DNA from: Polyangiaceae bacterium
Lineage (GTDB): Bacteria; Myxococcota_A; Polyangia; Polyangiales; Polyangiaceae
Direction: 5' to 3'
Length of the DNA stretch: 49,715 nucleotides
NCBI GenBank assembly: GCA_009780955.1
Contig: WQZB01000034.1
Coordinates: 1-49,715 of the forward strand
The position numbers and the translations under genes are program-made. The notes below the pieces were generated by a model. That model searched no databases and was not told the DNA's origin. It saw nothing but the letters and a program-made list of their open reading frames with translations. Below, one piece after another: positions 25,143-34,519 of this stretch. Positions within the stretch are counted from its first letter, which is position 1. Each line of letters starts with the position of its first letter.

Positions 25143-27285
25143 ATTTCGTGAAGCGCTCGAGCACCATTACACTCGACGCTCGTAGCAGTGCAGTTGCCCC
25201 TGCCACGAACTCGCCGTCTTCGCTCATCGTATCAAGCCTTGTGTCGATACGCATTTTCCAGCGAAAAGCCCACTCTTTACCGGGCAAGACGAAGGGGATG
25301 TCGCTACGCGCGCCGTTGAACAGCACGAGAAACGAGTCGTCGATAACAGCCTCACCCATTGCGTCGCGCCAGTCGAGCGCGTCGCCCGAGAGCAGAAAGC
25401 CGATCGTTGCGCAGGCTGGTTTTTCCCAGTCGAGCGCGGTCATCTCACGCCCCTCGGGGTGAAACCAGGTGATGTCTTTGAGCTCGCTTCCGCCAACACA
25501 TTCGCCTCGCAGAAAGCGGTGGCGCCGAAACACCGGGTGCCGCGCACGAAATGCAATGAGCTGCCGCGTAAACGATAAAAGCCTTTGCCGCGACTCGTCG
25601 AGCCTCCAGTCGAGCCATGAAATAGGGCTGTCCTGTACGAATGCGTTGTTGTTGCCGTGCTGTGTTTTGCCTATTTCGTCGCCGCTCGTCAGCATGGGCA
25701 CGCCCTGCGAGAGCATGAGCGTGGCTACGAAATTGCGCTGCTGACGACACCTCAGCGCTTCGACCGCTGACAGATTCGAGTCGCCCTCGACACCGCAATT
25801 CCACGACAAGTTGTCGTCCCAACCGTCGCGGTTACCTTCGCCGTTTGCCTCGTTTTGCTTTCTTTCGTAACTGACGAGATCGCGCAACGTAAAGCCGTCG
25901 TGTGCCGTAACGAAGTTGATGCTTGCAGCAGGCCGCCGCCCGTCGTCTTCGTAAAGATCGCTTGAGCCGGTCAGCCGATAGCCCATGTCGCTTACGGCAC
26001 TTGCCTGGCCAATCCAAAAGCGACGCACGGCGTCTCGATAGCGCCCGTTCCACTCTGTCCAAAGCACCGGGAAGTTGCCAACCTGGTAGCCGCCTTGCCC
26101 AAGATCCCATGGTTCAGCAATGAGCTTGACATTCGAAAGAATTGGATCCTGATGAATAATGTCGAAAAATGCGCTCATTTTGTCGACCGCCATGGTTTCG
26201 CGCGCAAGCGTTGAAGCAAGGTCGAAGCGAAAACCGTCGACATGCATCGTGGTAGCCCAGTAACGAAGGCTATCCATCACGAGCTTGAGCGTTTGCGGGT
26301 GCAGCATGTTCAAGCTGTTGCCGCAACCGGTGTAGTCCTCGTAATGAGCTCGGTCGTTCGCAAAAAGCCGGTAATACGCCGCGTTGTCGAGGCCTCGTAG
26401 CGACACGGTGGGCCCATCGTCGCCGCCTTCGCCCGTGTGGTTGTAGACAACGTCGAGAACGACCTCGATGCCTCGCGCGTGCAAGGCTTTCACCATGGTT
26501 TTGAACTCGACGACTTGGGCGCCAGGCTTTGATGAATAGCGATGATCAGGCGCGAAAAAGCCCAGCGTTGAGTAACCCCAATAATTTTGCATACCGCGCG
26601 CTGCAATCGACCACTCGTCCATATGCTCGTGGATGGGCAAGAGCTCGACGGTGGTAACGCCAAGGCGCACGAGATGCTCGACAACGGGCTCGCTTGCAAG
26701 GCCAAGGTAAGTGCCTCGAAGCTCGGGCGGCAAAGCGTCGTTGAGCTTGCTTATGCTTTTGACGTGCGCCTCGTAGAGCACGGTGTCTGCCCACGGCACT
26801 CGCGGAGGGCAATCGCCTTCCCAGTCGAAGGCGTCGTCAACAACAATCCCTTTGGGCACACCGTGCGCGCTATCACGTGGATCGAGCACGTGAAAATTGG
26901 GTGGATCGTTTGTCCCACCGAGCCCGCGCACCGGCGCCCCCATGTACCCAAAAACAGGCTCGCGGTAATCGACCGTTCCTTCGATGGCGCGAGCATACGG
27001 ATCGACGAGAAGCTTGTTCGGATTGAAGCGCTGCCCAAGAGCCGGATTGTACAGCCCATAGGCACGCAAGCCGTAACGCTGCCCAGGCTTCACGCCAACC
27101 GCAAAGCCATGCCAGATGTTCATTGTGCGCTCGCGAAAAGGAATTCGTGTCTCGCGCCCATGCTCGTCGAATAGGCACAAGTCCATTCCCGTTGCGCACT
27201 CTGAGAAAACGGCAAAATTGATCCCGTCAGCGAAGGCAGTGGCCCCGAGTGGCGCGTGGAGACCCGGCCTGAGTGTAAACGTCAT
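25141..27285 (-). CDS. glgX: Glycogen debranching enzyme GlgX
   Basis: A 714-residue GH13 isoamylase-type enzyme that hydrolyses alpha-1,6 branches in glycogen or limit dextrins in the cytoplasm. An N-terminal CBM48-like domain (GLHAPLGATAFADGINFAVFS region) precedes the TIM barrel. DVVYNHTGEG is conserved region I, HVDGFRFDLAS holds the nucleophile Asp, LIAEPWD the acid/base Glu, and FVTAHDGFTL the transition-state Asp. The length and the NPNKLLVDPYARAI and NYWGYSTLGFFAP segments are those of GlgX/TreX. malQ is encoded 39 bp upstream on the same strand, so the pair forms a glycogen/maltodextrin degradation operon. Confidence 0.95.
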   Translation of the reverse strand: MTFTLRPGLHAPLGATAFADGINFAVFSECATGMDLCLFDEHGRETRIPFRERTMNIWHGFAVGVKPGQRYGLRAYGLYNPALGQRFNPNKLLVDPYARAIEGTVDYREPVFGYMGAPVRGLGGTNDPPNFHVLDPRDSAHGVPKGIVVDDAFDWEGDCPPRVPWADTVLYEAHVKSISKLNDALPPELRGTYLGLASEPVVEHLVRLGVTTVELLPIHEHMDEWSIAARGMQNYWGYSTLGFFAPDHRYSSKPGAQVVEFKTMVKALHARGIEVVLDVVYNHTGEGGDDGPTVSLRGLDNAAYYRLFANDRAHYEDYTGCGNSLNMLHPQTLKLVMDSLRYWATTMHVDGFRFDLASTLARETMAVDKMSAFFDIIHQDPILSNVKLIAEPWDLGQGGYQVGNFPVLWTEWNGRYRDAVRRFWIGQASAVSDMGYRLTGSSDLYEDDGRRPAASINFVTAHDGFTLRDLVSYERKQNEANGEGNRDGWDDNLSWNCGVEGDSNLSAVEALRCRQQRNFVATLMLSQGVPMLTSGDEIGKTQHGNNNAFVQDSPISWLDWRLDESRQRLLSFTRQLIAFRARHPVFRRHRFLRGECVGGSELKDITWFHPEGREMTALDWEKPACATIGFLLSGDALDWRDAMGEAVIDDSFLVLFNGARSDIPFVLPGKEWAFRWKMRIDTRLDTMSEDGEFVAGATALLRASSVMVLERFTK

Positions 27286-27324
27286 GCACCCTTTAGATTA
27301 CTCGAACACCGAACCGGTGTGATC

Positions 27325-28896
27325 CTAAACGGGCGCCGCCCGCCCCGCTGCTATGGCGAGCGCGCGCACACGCTCGAACCTTTGCACTAGGTTTGGATCG
27401 CTCGTCAGATCTTCGATGGGACGCGGCAGCCTCCACGTCCAGTTTTGGTCGCTGATGACACCGGGCGTGTTGATGCGAGACTTGTCGCCGATTAGCTCGT
27501 TGACAAGCAGCAGCGTGAGGTTTGAACGCGCCGACAAGAGCAGCTCGATGAGTCGAAACTCGCGTTCGCTCTCGGTCTCAGTCTCGTTGGGCCGCACGCC
27601 TGCGAGCTGCGCAAAGCTTTCACGCTCCCAGGCGGCGAAGTCGTACCACCACTGGGTAATGGGCGCCGTGTCGTGAGTACTGAATGTCGCAACGCTTTCG
27701 GGTGCGAAGGCACGCGGATCGCGCAGCACATTGTGCTCGTTACGCTCCCACGGCAAAACTTTGTACCCTGGCAAACCAAGCCGCGCCATCGTTTCGCGAG
27801 CAAAGGGAGGAATCACGCCGAGGTCTTCTGCGATCACGGCACCGGGCCCCGCTGCATCGATGATGGCGCGAAGGACTTTTTCTCCGCGCGCCCGTTGCGC
27901 GGTTTCATCTGCCGGAACAAAGCCGCCATGCTCATGGCCTTTGCGCACCCATTGTCGGAAGAAGCCAACGACATGATCGATGCGGAAGCGATCGAACAGC
28001 GCTGCCGCGCGCCGGCTGCGAGCGCGGATCCACGCGAGGTCGTTTCGATCCATCGCGTCCCAATCGTACGCGGGCAGGCCCCAGGCTTGGCCTTCGGGGT
28101 TGAAGCCATCAGGCGGTGCACCAAGCGACACATCCGTTCGAAACTCGCTTCGGTTCGCCCAAACGTCGGCGCTCTCGCTGCCCACGATGAACGGCATGTC
28201 GCCCATGAGCACGACGCCGAGCGCATTCATTCGACCCCGGGCCATGGTCCACTGCTGGTGGGCTACCCACTGCAAGTACATCTGCTCGAGCACGCGCGTG
28301 CCAAGCGCCCCGTCGTCTTTTGGATCGCGCGAGAGGCGAACGAGCTCGGAGTCGCGATCGCGCTCGGCCGTTGGCCAAGTGCTCCAACCCCAAAACGAAT
28401 GCGAGGCGCGGAGCGCACAATAAAGCGCGTGATCGCTGAGCCACGCGCTCTCTTTTTGGACGAAGGCCCTGAAATCATGCTGGGCGCTCATGTTGCCGGT
28501 GGCAAGCGCTGTTCTTCGGAAGCGAGCGAATGCCTCAGCCAGCACGCGCTTTTTGAGCGCCCGAACCGCACGATAATCCACGCGCGCCGCCCCGCGAAGG
28601 CGCTCGAGCTCGGCGCGCCCCTCGTTTCCAAGTGCTTGCGCAATGGCTGCTTCGTCGAGAAGAGGCACCTGTTCGACGGTGATGTAGATGGGGTCAATGG
28701 CAAATGCGGACAGTGCGCCGTAAGGGCTTGTTTCGCCTTCCGCAAGCTCGTTCGCGGGCAGCACTTGCAGCAAGCGCTGGCCAGCGCGCATCAACCATGC
28801 GGCACAAACGGGCAAATCGGTGATCTGGCCGATGCCCCAATCACCACGAGTGCGGATCGAAAAAAGAGGAATCGTTACGCCCGTTGCTCTAACCAT
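27325..28896 (-). CDS. malQ: 4-alpha-glucanotransferase (amylomaltase)
   Basis: A 523-residue GH77 enzyme that transfers alpha-1,4-glucan segments between maltodextrins. GDWGIGQITDLP and LLQVLPANELAEGETSPYGALSAFAIDPIYI are typical N-terminal motifs. LMGDMPFIVGSESADVW, FRIDHVVGFFRQW (nucleophile Asp), VIAEDLGVIPP (acid/base Glu) and STHDTAPITQWW (third Asp) form the active site, all intact. The start MVRATGVTIPLFS at 28896 is preferred over 28914. It would act with the downstream GlgX to recycle the short glucans that debranching releases. Confidence 0.94.
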   Translation of the reverse strand: MVRATGVTIPLFSIRTRGDWGIGQITDLPVCAAWLMRAGQRLLQVLPANELAEGETSPYGALSAFAIDPIYITVEQVPLLDEAAIAQALGNEGRAELERLRGAARVDYRAVRALKKRVLAEAFARFRRTALATGNMSAQHDFRAFVQKESAWLSDHALYCALRASHSFWGWSTWPTAERDRDSELVRLSRDPKDDGALGTRVLEQMYLQWVAHQQWTMARGRMNALGVVLMGDMPFIVGSESADVWANRSEFRTDVSLGAPPDGFNPEGQAWGLPAYDWDAMDRNDLAWIRARSRRAAALFDRFRIDHVVGFFRQWVRKGHEHGGFVPADETAQRARGEKVLRAIIDAAGPGAVIAEDLGVIPPFARETMARLGLPGYKVLPWERNEHNVLRDPRAFAPESVATFSTHDTAPITQWWYDFAAWERESFAQLAGVRPNETETESEREFRLIELLLSARSNLTLLLVNELIGDKSRINTPGVISDQNWTWRLPRPIEDLTSDPNLVQRFERVRALAIAAGRAAPV

Positions 28897-29010
28897 AACG
28901 CGTCCTTCGCACACGAAGTGTCAGGAGGCAACGCAACTCCTACACCAACGGTAAACGTTCTTTGCGATCCGGCGCTTGCGCTTTCGATTCGAGCCACGAA
29001 TTTCGGCCGC

Positions 29011-29775
29011 ATGGTGCACACTATAGAGGGCGTGCGATTCTTGCTGACGAAAACGGCAATCTTATCGTGCAGTATACATGCACTAGTAGGCATGGCTTTG
29101 TTCTTGGGTCCGCGAGGCATGGCAACGCCCCTTGAACGCGCAGGTGTCCCAAGCGGCCCAGATGAACCGGCTGCAATGGCCGGCGACACCTTCGAGCTTC
29201 CCGCACCCGAGATGGGCGCCACTACAGACACGTTGCCAGCGCACACCACCGAGCCGCCGTTGACCAGCGCGCCCAACGTTCCTTCGCATGCGCCACGTTC
29301 TTCGATTGGACAGACCGCAGGTCCTACGTCGACCGACGCGTCATCGGCGCAGGTAAACATGCTCTACGGTGCTCTAGGCGATCGCTCTGCGACTCCTCTA
29401 GCATCGACCTTTACGCGCCTCTTCGCGCAAACGGCAAGCGCCGATCCCGCGTGGCAAAGCGCACCTCTCGGAGCTGCAGGCGAAGCGACCGTGACTCTTA
29501 CGCTCGACGTTGCAGGCTACATCGAACACATCGATGTGACGGGCTCGCCAAGCCAAGCCCTTCGCTCCAGCATCACGCGAACCATGGCGCTTTTGAAAAG
29601 TCGCCCCTTCGTAGCCAATGCTAGAATAACCCGCGTGCACCTTGCAGCCACGATCGCCAGTGGCGTGGCAGCCGACGACGGCCTCGACAGCAACCACTTC
29701 GGCATCAGCACGCGGGGCGGCAACGCCTCCTTCGTGCTGCCCATCGGCCGCCGCATTCAGTTGCGGATCAAGTAG
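29011..29775 (+). CDS. TonB-like single-span periplasmic protein
   Basis: 254 residues. One N-terminal membrane segment (~14-34, KTAILSCSIHALVGMALFLG), then a Pro/Thr/Ala-rich periplasmic linker, then a C-terminal region GEATVTLTLDVAGYIEHIDVTGSPSQAL (with a turn) resembling TonB_C-type modules, in which a strand reporting on change precedes helix and strand. It may be an energy transducer or a related gliding/envelope protein; no ExbB/ExbD genes are nearby, so partners are unknown. Start ATG 29011 is chosen because the frame upstream is antisense to malQ. The stop is 8 bp from the convergent gene's stop. Confidence 0.6.
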   Translation: MVHTIEGVRFLLTKTAILSCSIHALVGMALFLGPRGMATPLERAGVPSGPDEPAAMAGDTFELPAPEMGATTDTLPAHTTEPPLTSAPNVPSHAPRSSIGQTAGPTSTDASSAQVNMLYGALGDRSATPLASTFTRLFAQTASADPAWQSAPLGAAGEATVTLTLDVAGYIEHIDVTGSPSQALRSSITRTMALLKSRPFVANARITRVHLAATIASGVAADDGLDSNHFGISTRGGNASFVLPIGRRIQLRIK

Positions 29776-29783
29776 CCAGAGCG

Positions 29784-31493
29784 CTAAATCGAAAGCGGGG
29801 GGCGCGCGTAGATTTGCAAACGCCCCTGGTCGAACACCGGCTTATACACCGGCGGAATGTGCGCGCGCGCTTCCGGTGTGATGTCCCAAACGAGCAGGTA
29901 GTCATAGCGAGATATCGCGTCGGCCCAGAATTCGCGCCAGGCCTCGTCGTAGATGCTTTCGCAGTCGACCACAACGGCATTGTTGAGAGGGCTCCGGCAC
30001 ACCCCGCTTGAATGCGCCATGCTCGGCGCAAAGCCTTCGAGCACCCAGTGGTTGAATCGCACGGGAGGCGGCTCGCTGTACATGACTGGAAACGAGTGCG
30101 AGTGTGCAAAGAGCAAGGGCGCTGCCGTGAGTTTTTCGACCACGTAGTAGCCCGACGCGTGCATGATCGGGCGCGCGTTGTTGAAGCCAGGCTCTTTGTG
30201 CTTGAAGATCAGTGGCAAAAGACGTGCGCCTTCGGGGACCGCCGAGGTGCCGGCGATGAACTCTTGGCGTTCGCGTTCCAGATACATGTAATCTGCACCA
30301 AGCCCCGCGCTGTAAAGAGCCGCCGAAATACCAAGCAACCCCGCGAGCTTTTTCGGAATCGCGTCGGGCACACGCAGAAGCATCGCGAACCAAAGGTACG
30401 CGATGAAGCGCGAGTTCATGTGGGACCAGTTGGTCTCGGTGTACGGTACAAAGCAGTAGAGGAGCAGGAGTGCTAAGAGAGTGAGCGGCGAAAAAAACGG
30501 CGGAGACTCTTTGCGACGCCAAATGCCAATTGCGGCGAGCAGCAAACACGGCACGAGGCTCGACACTTCATTCATCGAATAGGCCCAGAGCCACTCGGCC
30601 CACATGTTGTAGGCAAGCTCCCAGGCTGGAAGTGACCTTTTGATGTCGACGAACGCGGTCATCGGCCCCGCGGTGTCGCGCAGGTGCAAGAAGAGAGATG
30701 CCATGACGAGCAACGTGACCGGAACGAGCGGCACGATCATCTTGCGAGCGTCAGCGATGCGCTCTTTCCACGTGGGCCGTAGCGCCGCTTCGATCGCCAC
30801 GAGCATGTGGACGACGAGCAGCGGGAAGGCGTGCGCGTACCACGTGACGACGCCCAGCGCCGTAATGAGCACTCCATTGCGCCACGTTGGCACCTTGCGT
30901 TGGCGATCGAGCGCCATAAGCAACTCGAGCGACAGCGGGACGGCCAGCGAAAAATTGAGCATGCCCGCGGTAACAAACCAGTTGTGGATCATGGGCCACA
31001 TGAACAGGCTCGCAACGAGCATTCGCTTGCGGCTACGCGTGAATGCAAGCACGAAGCGCGGCAACGTAAACGCGTTACCTGCAAGCACCACGAGCGCAAA
31101 CAGGCGCGCCGCCGTGTTCAGGCTGGCGATCTTGGCAACAACGAAGAGCCATGCGAAAAGCGCCGCGTTCGTCTTGAAAAATCCGTTGAAAACAAACTCT
31201 GGGTAGCGATCTGGATGCTCGATCACTGCGACCGCCGAGAGATGATTCGGCAGATCTTGCAGGGGCGGCACCGCAACGAAAGCGAGCGGCCACGCACACA
31301 CGACGAAGAGTACCGCTCCGATGAGCCACGCGAGCTGTCGATCGCTGAGACGCGACCACACACCATGAAGGTCACGTGCGACGCCGAGACCTGGCATGAC
31401 GCCCGACGCCGCCACGGTCGGTGCAGCACCATCTACCGTCGCGCGATCGCGTGCGGTGATCAGGCTTAAAGCATTGGCGGCGGAATTCGGCAT
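29784..31493 (-). CDS. Polytopic GT-C-like membrane protein
   Basis: 569 residues with ~10 hydrophobic segments up to residue ~420 and a C-terminal soluble ~150 residues. The first periplasmic loop VPPLQDLPNHLSAVAVIEH carries an Asp shortly after the first membrane segment, as in GT-C glycosyltransferases that use lipid-linked sugars. I cannot assign donor or acceptor. Start is uncertain: ATG 31493 (MPNSAAN) is chosen; 31565 and 31637 are in frame. The stop codon overlaps a copy of the CCGCTTTC-family motif at 29785-29800. Confidence 0.65.
   Translation of the reverse strand: MPNSAANALSLITARDRATVDGAAPTVAASGVMPGLGVARDLHGVWSRLSDRQLAWLIGAVLFVVCAWPLAFVAVPPLQDLPNHLSAVAVIEHPDRYPEFVFNGFFKTNAALFAWLFVVAKIASLNTAARLFALVVLAGNAFTLPRFVLAFTRSRKRMLVASLFMWPMIHNWFVTAGMLNFSLAVPLSLELLMALDRQRKVPTWRNGVLITALGVVTWYAHAFPLLVVHMLVAIEAALRPTWKERIADARKMIVPLVPVTLLVMASLFLHLRDTAGPMTAFVDIKRSLPAWELAYNMWAEWLWAYSMNEVSSLVPCLLLAAIGIWRRKESPPFFSPLTLLALLLLYCFVPYTETNWSHMNSRFIAYLWFAMLLRVPDAIPKKLAGLLGISAALYSAGLGADYMYLERERQEFIAGTSAVPEGARLLPLIFKHKEPGFNNARPIMHASGYYVVEKLTAAPLLFAHSHSFPVMYSEPPPVRFNHWVLEGFAPSMAHSSGVCRSPLNNAVVVDCESIYDEAWREFWADAISRYDYLLVWDITPEARAHIPPVYKPVFDQGRLQIYARPPLSI
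29785..29800. repeat. CCGCTTTC-family 3'-end motif
   Basis: TAAATCGAAAGCGGGG shares 13 consecutive bases with the right arm of the 25020-25142 element and with the copy at 9062. It overlaps the minus-strand stop codon at 29784-29786. Confidence 0.5.
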
Positions 31494-31770
31494 TGTCAGG
31501 GCCTCGTTTTCGTCGGGCGTGCGGAGCGGCGGACGGGAAGCAAATTCGGGCCCAGACCTAGCCATACCTAGAAAAGCGCGGAGAAAACGACAAAACCGAC
31601 CTTTACCTGCAAGAGCGGGATATGTCCACCGATCCACCCGAATGTCGAGAGCATGACATCGCGATCACGGGTCCATTTCACTGCGACCATCCGAGTTTCA
31701 CATTGGCTTTCGCGAATGATGGAATAAACGACGTGACCGCTGCCTGAGCTGTCGCAGCCAGGCACGCATC

Positions 31771-32919
31771 GTGAACAGTCGTCTCCGTAATACGATGGCG
31801 ACCCCGCTTCTTAAGGTCGATAAAAACAAGCTTAGAAGTGTGGCATGCACATTTCGCAAGCATTCAATAAAAGTGTACTTTCACGCCCTTGTCGTTGGAC
31901 TAGGCCTCGTTGCCGAAGGCTGTGCGAACGAAGTCGAAAGTAATCCCGTTGAAGTCGACGTTGTCAATCCCACCGCGAACCTAGAAATTTATGGTGGCAC
32001 GGAAGACAACGACGGCGAGGCGCTGCCCGGCGTTGTTGCGTTGCGCATCGGTGCGGGCGGAACGTTCGAACTTTGCTCCGGTGCCCTTGTCGCGCCAAAC
32101 CTCGTTTTGACCGCGCGACATTGTGTAACGAAAAACGTGACCACATCGGTCTCGTGTGACGAGAACGGGCGCTCGGCGAACGGCAAGCACATCTCGGGCG
32201 AACAAGATCCAACGATCATCGGCGTCTATACGGGTCCGGAACCAAACTTCGCACACAAGCCCCAGGCAACGGGACGCGCCATCGTGACGCCGAAGGGCCC
32301 GTACCTCTGTGATTCCGACATCGCGCTCGTTGCACTCGATCAGGCCATCGACGACATCACGCCGCTTGCCATGCGCCTCGATGCACCGGCACGCGTGAAC
32401 GAAACGATTCGCGCGGTTGGTTATGGTCAGAACGATCAGGGCGTGCCGATCGGCACGCGCTTTCGCAAAAGTGGGATCAGCGTGCTAGCGCAGGGCCGCG
32501 GCGTCTCAGCATCGGGAACGCCACTTGGCGCACACGAGTTCGAGGTGGGCCGCTCGATTTGCCAGGGAGACTCGGGCGGTCCAGCGATCAGCGAAGAGTC
32601 GCTCGCAGTCATCGGCGTCGTGTCGCGAGGCAGCGGATGCGACGACGACTACGGGCATATCTACACAACGACTGCTGGCTTCAACGAGCTCCTTGACGAA
32701 GCATTTACAATCGCCGGCGCAACGCCCATCGCCGAGCCAGTTGCCTTGGGCGATAACACGACGCCCACGCAAGCAACGAGCCCCGGCACTGTGAACAATT
32801 CGTCTTCATCGCCAAACGCTGGTTGCGCGCTTGGTGCCCAGGGTGGATCGCAGTCTTGGACCGCAAACATCACATTCGGCCTTGCTATCTTGCTGCTTCT
32901 GCGTTTTCGCCGCCGCTAG
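31771..32919 (+). CDS. Secreted trypsin-like serine protease with MYXO-CTERM-like tail
   Basis: 382 residues. A hydrophobic export segment (~36-50) ends in GLVAEGC, a non-canonical lipobox-like Cys51. The S1 protease domain (~74-315) starts IYGGTEDNDGEALPGVVAL and shows the triad His117 (LTARHC), Asp183 (CDSDIALV) and Ser268 (CQGDSGGP). The residue six before the Ser is Ser, not Asp, so the pocket is not that of a strict trypsin. The C-terminus has a Ser/Thr/Asn linker, GC, a hydrophobic stretch and RFRRR, the layout of MYXO-CTERM surface-sorting tails. Start is GTG 31771, or ATG 31795. Confidence 0.88.
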   Translation: MNSRLRNTMATPLLKVDKNKLRSVACTFRKHSIKVYFHALVVGLGLVAEGCANEVESNPVEVDVVNPTANLEIYGGTEDNDGEALPGVVALRIGAGGTFELCSGALVAPNLVLTARHCVTKNVTTSVSCDENGRSANGKHISGEQDPTIIGVYTGPEPNFAHKPQATGRAIVTPKGPYLCDSDIALVALDQAIDDITPLAMRLDAPARVNETIRAVGYGQNDQGVPIGTRFRKSGISVLAQGRGVSASGTPLGAHEFEVGRSICQGDSGGPAISEESLAVIGVVSRGSGCDDDYGHIYTTTAGFNELLDEAFTIAGATPIAEPVALGDNTTPTQATSPGTVNNSSSSPNAGCALGAQGGSQSWTANITFGLAILLLLRFRRR

Positions 32920-32930
32920 CAGCTGCTCAT

Positions 32931-32955
32931 GCACGACGTGGTAGTAACGTCGTGC
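32931..32955. other. Perfect 9-bp hairpin between genes
   Basis: GCACGACGT-7 nt-ACGTCGTGC lies between the protease stop and the next start, only 4 bp before ATG 32960. It could terminate transcription of the protease gene or hinder ribosome access to the next; no T-tract follows. Confidence 0.4.
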
Positions 32956-32959
32956 CCAT

Positions 32960-34495
32960 ATGGTTCGAGGTCGCCTTTCCAGCGTCATTTTCTCTGTCGC
33001 GTTGCTCGTCGTGACAAGTGCGTTGCTCTCGACACTTTATTGGGCCGCAGCGACGATCTTCGTTAGACCTCTCGACATTGTTGAGGGCGAGGTGCTCTTC
33101 GAAGCCGATCGCATCCGCTCGAATCTTGCCTTATACACAGATCCGGCGGTGGGCGCATACGACTATGGGCCGGTGCCCGCACGCTACCTCGTCCTCTATC
33201 CGCCGGTCTGGCCGTTCTTTCTTTCTTTTTTGCCGAAAGCGTGGGCGGCACACGCAGCAAGGCTCTTGGTATTCGCATTGTGGTACGGGTTGTTAGGCTG
33301 GATTGTCCTTCGCGCACCGCGTCAGCATCGCAGAGCCGCAGCGCTTGCCGCGATGTTCGTCGCGGGCGTGTGGGTGCTCGCGTTATTCGCCCTGGTGGCA
33401 AGACCCGACGCGCTGGCTGTCCTTTGTTCGGGGCTTGCGCTCGAACGCGTCTCGCGGCGACTGTCCACTGGCGTCAAGGTGTCTCTCGACGCTGTCTCCG
33501 GGGGCCTTTTCGCGCTCGCTCCCTGGCTCAAGCCAAACGTTGTTGGCGCTGCTCCGGGCGCATTTTTCGCGGTTGCATTCCTCGCTTGGCTCGGCGCACG
33601 CAGGGCAAGTGCGGTAGGTGCGAAGAGTCCGCTTGCCTCGGCTTGGGGTGCCGTCGCGCCTGGCATCGCGGGTGTTGCCCTCGTGTCGACGTGCATTGCG
33701 GTGACCCTCACGATCGTGAGCGGACAAGCGTGGATCACGCATTTGCTCGCCTCGACGGGTCAGCCTCCAAGTGCCTCGCTCTGGTTCGAACAGCTTGGCT
33801 CGCGGCTACCTTTCTTTGGTTTACCGCTCGCATCGGCAATGTTCGTCGGCATGCGCGCGCGCAAAGATCCGGGGGCATTCGTCGCGCTCTTGGGACTTGT
33901 GAGCGCAACGGCTTGGTGCCTGCTCGCCCTGGCAAAGATCGGAAGCCTCTCGGTCTACTTTCTCGAACCGTGCGTCGCAGGCGTCATCGTTTTCGCGCGT
34001 GCGCCCATTCCGGCGTCGTGGCGAGAGCCTCGCGCGCGCTTTCCCCTTAGCGTCGTTGCCCTCGTACAGGCGCTCTGGACGGGCGTAGGCAGCATGCGCA
34101 GCGCCTTCGAACATGTGCCCAGCGATCGTGAACAAGCGGCTGTTATCGCGACCGCACGGCAGACGTGCGGTGCGCCAGCCGGATCCATCGTCCTCGCCGA
34201 GGAGCCTGGAGTCGAATTCATGATGAACGGGCGCATCGTCCAGACACCGTTCCAGTCGACGTTCCTCGCGCTGCGAGGCAAATTTCCCCTCCACGTTTGG
34301 CTATCGGACGTCATGCATCCCGAGGTGGCATGTCTCGTCATGCAGGGCGATCTGCTCGAGCGGCCGCTTTCCGAGGTCCACATCGAACACGATCGTTTTG
34401 GCGTCGAATTGCGCCGCGCGCTCGTCGAGCGCTTCGCTTTGGTCGAAACGCGAGCAGGTTATTATGTCTACAAAGTGCGGCCACCCGAGGACTGA
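32960..34495 (+). CDS. Polytopic GT39/ArnT-like glycosyltransferase-type protein
   Basis: 511 residues, ~10 membrane segments. The first external loop reads RPLDIVEGEVLFEADRI, with acidic residues placed as in GT-C/PMT-like enzymes, followed by YDYGPVPARYLVLYPPVWPFFL, a Tyr/Pro-rich loop also common in that superfamily. The soluble C-terminus (~400-511) is modest. Sugar donor and acceptor cannot be told. The end KVRPPED lies in the first unit of a 24-bp duplication. It is the second GT-C-like protein beside the protease, so surface glycosylation is a reasonable but unproven theme. Confidence 0.65.
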   Translation: MVRGRLSSVIFSVALLVVTSALLSTLYWAAATIFVRPLDIVEGEVLFEADRIRSNLALYTDPAVGAYDYGPVPARYLVLYPPVWPFFLSFLPKAWAAHAARLLVFALWYGLLGWIVLRAPRQHRRAAALAAMFVAGVWVLALFALVARPDALAVLCSGLALERVSRRLSTGVKVSLDAVSGGLFALAPWLKPNVVGAAPGAFFAVAFLAWLGARRASAVGAKSPLASAWGAVAPGIAGVALVSTCIAVTLTIVSGQAWITHLLASTGQPPSASLWFEQLGSRLPFFGLPLASAMFVGMRARKDPGAFVALLGLVSATAWCLLALAKIGSLSVYFLEPCVAGVIVFARAPIPASWREPRARFPLSVVALVQALWTGVGSMRSAFEHVPSDREQAAVIATARQTCGAPAGSIVLAEEPGVEFMMNGRIVQTPFQSTFLALRGKFPLHVWLSDVMHPEVACLVMQGDLLERPLSEVHIEHDRFGVELRRALVERFALVETRAGYYVYKVRPPED

Positions 34496-34516
34496 AAAGT
34501 GCGGCCGCCCGAGGAC
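34472..34516. repeat. 24-bp-period direct duplication across a stop codon
   Basis: AAAGTGCGGCC(A/G)CCCGAGGAC occurs at 34472-34492 and 34496-34516 with one difference. The first copy encodes the last residues of the membrane protein; the second lies just past its stop. Confidence 0.8.
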
Positions 34517-34519
34517 GGT

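Noticed and set aside
27673..29010. A long upstream extension of the 29011-29775 gene
   Set aside because: The extension is antisense to malQ; the membrane segment and domain begin only after 29011.
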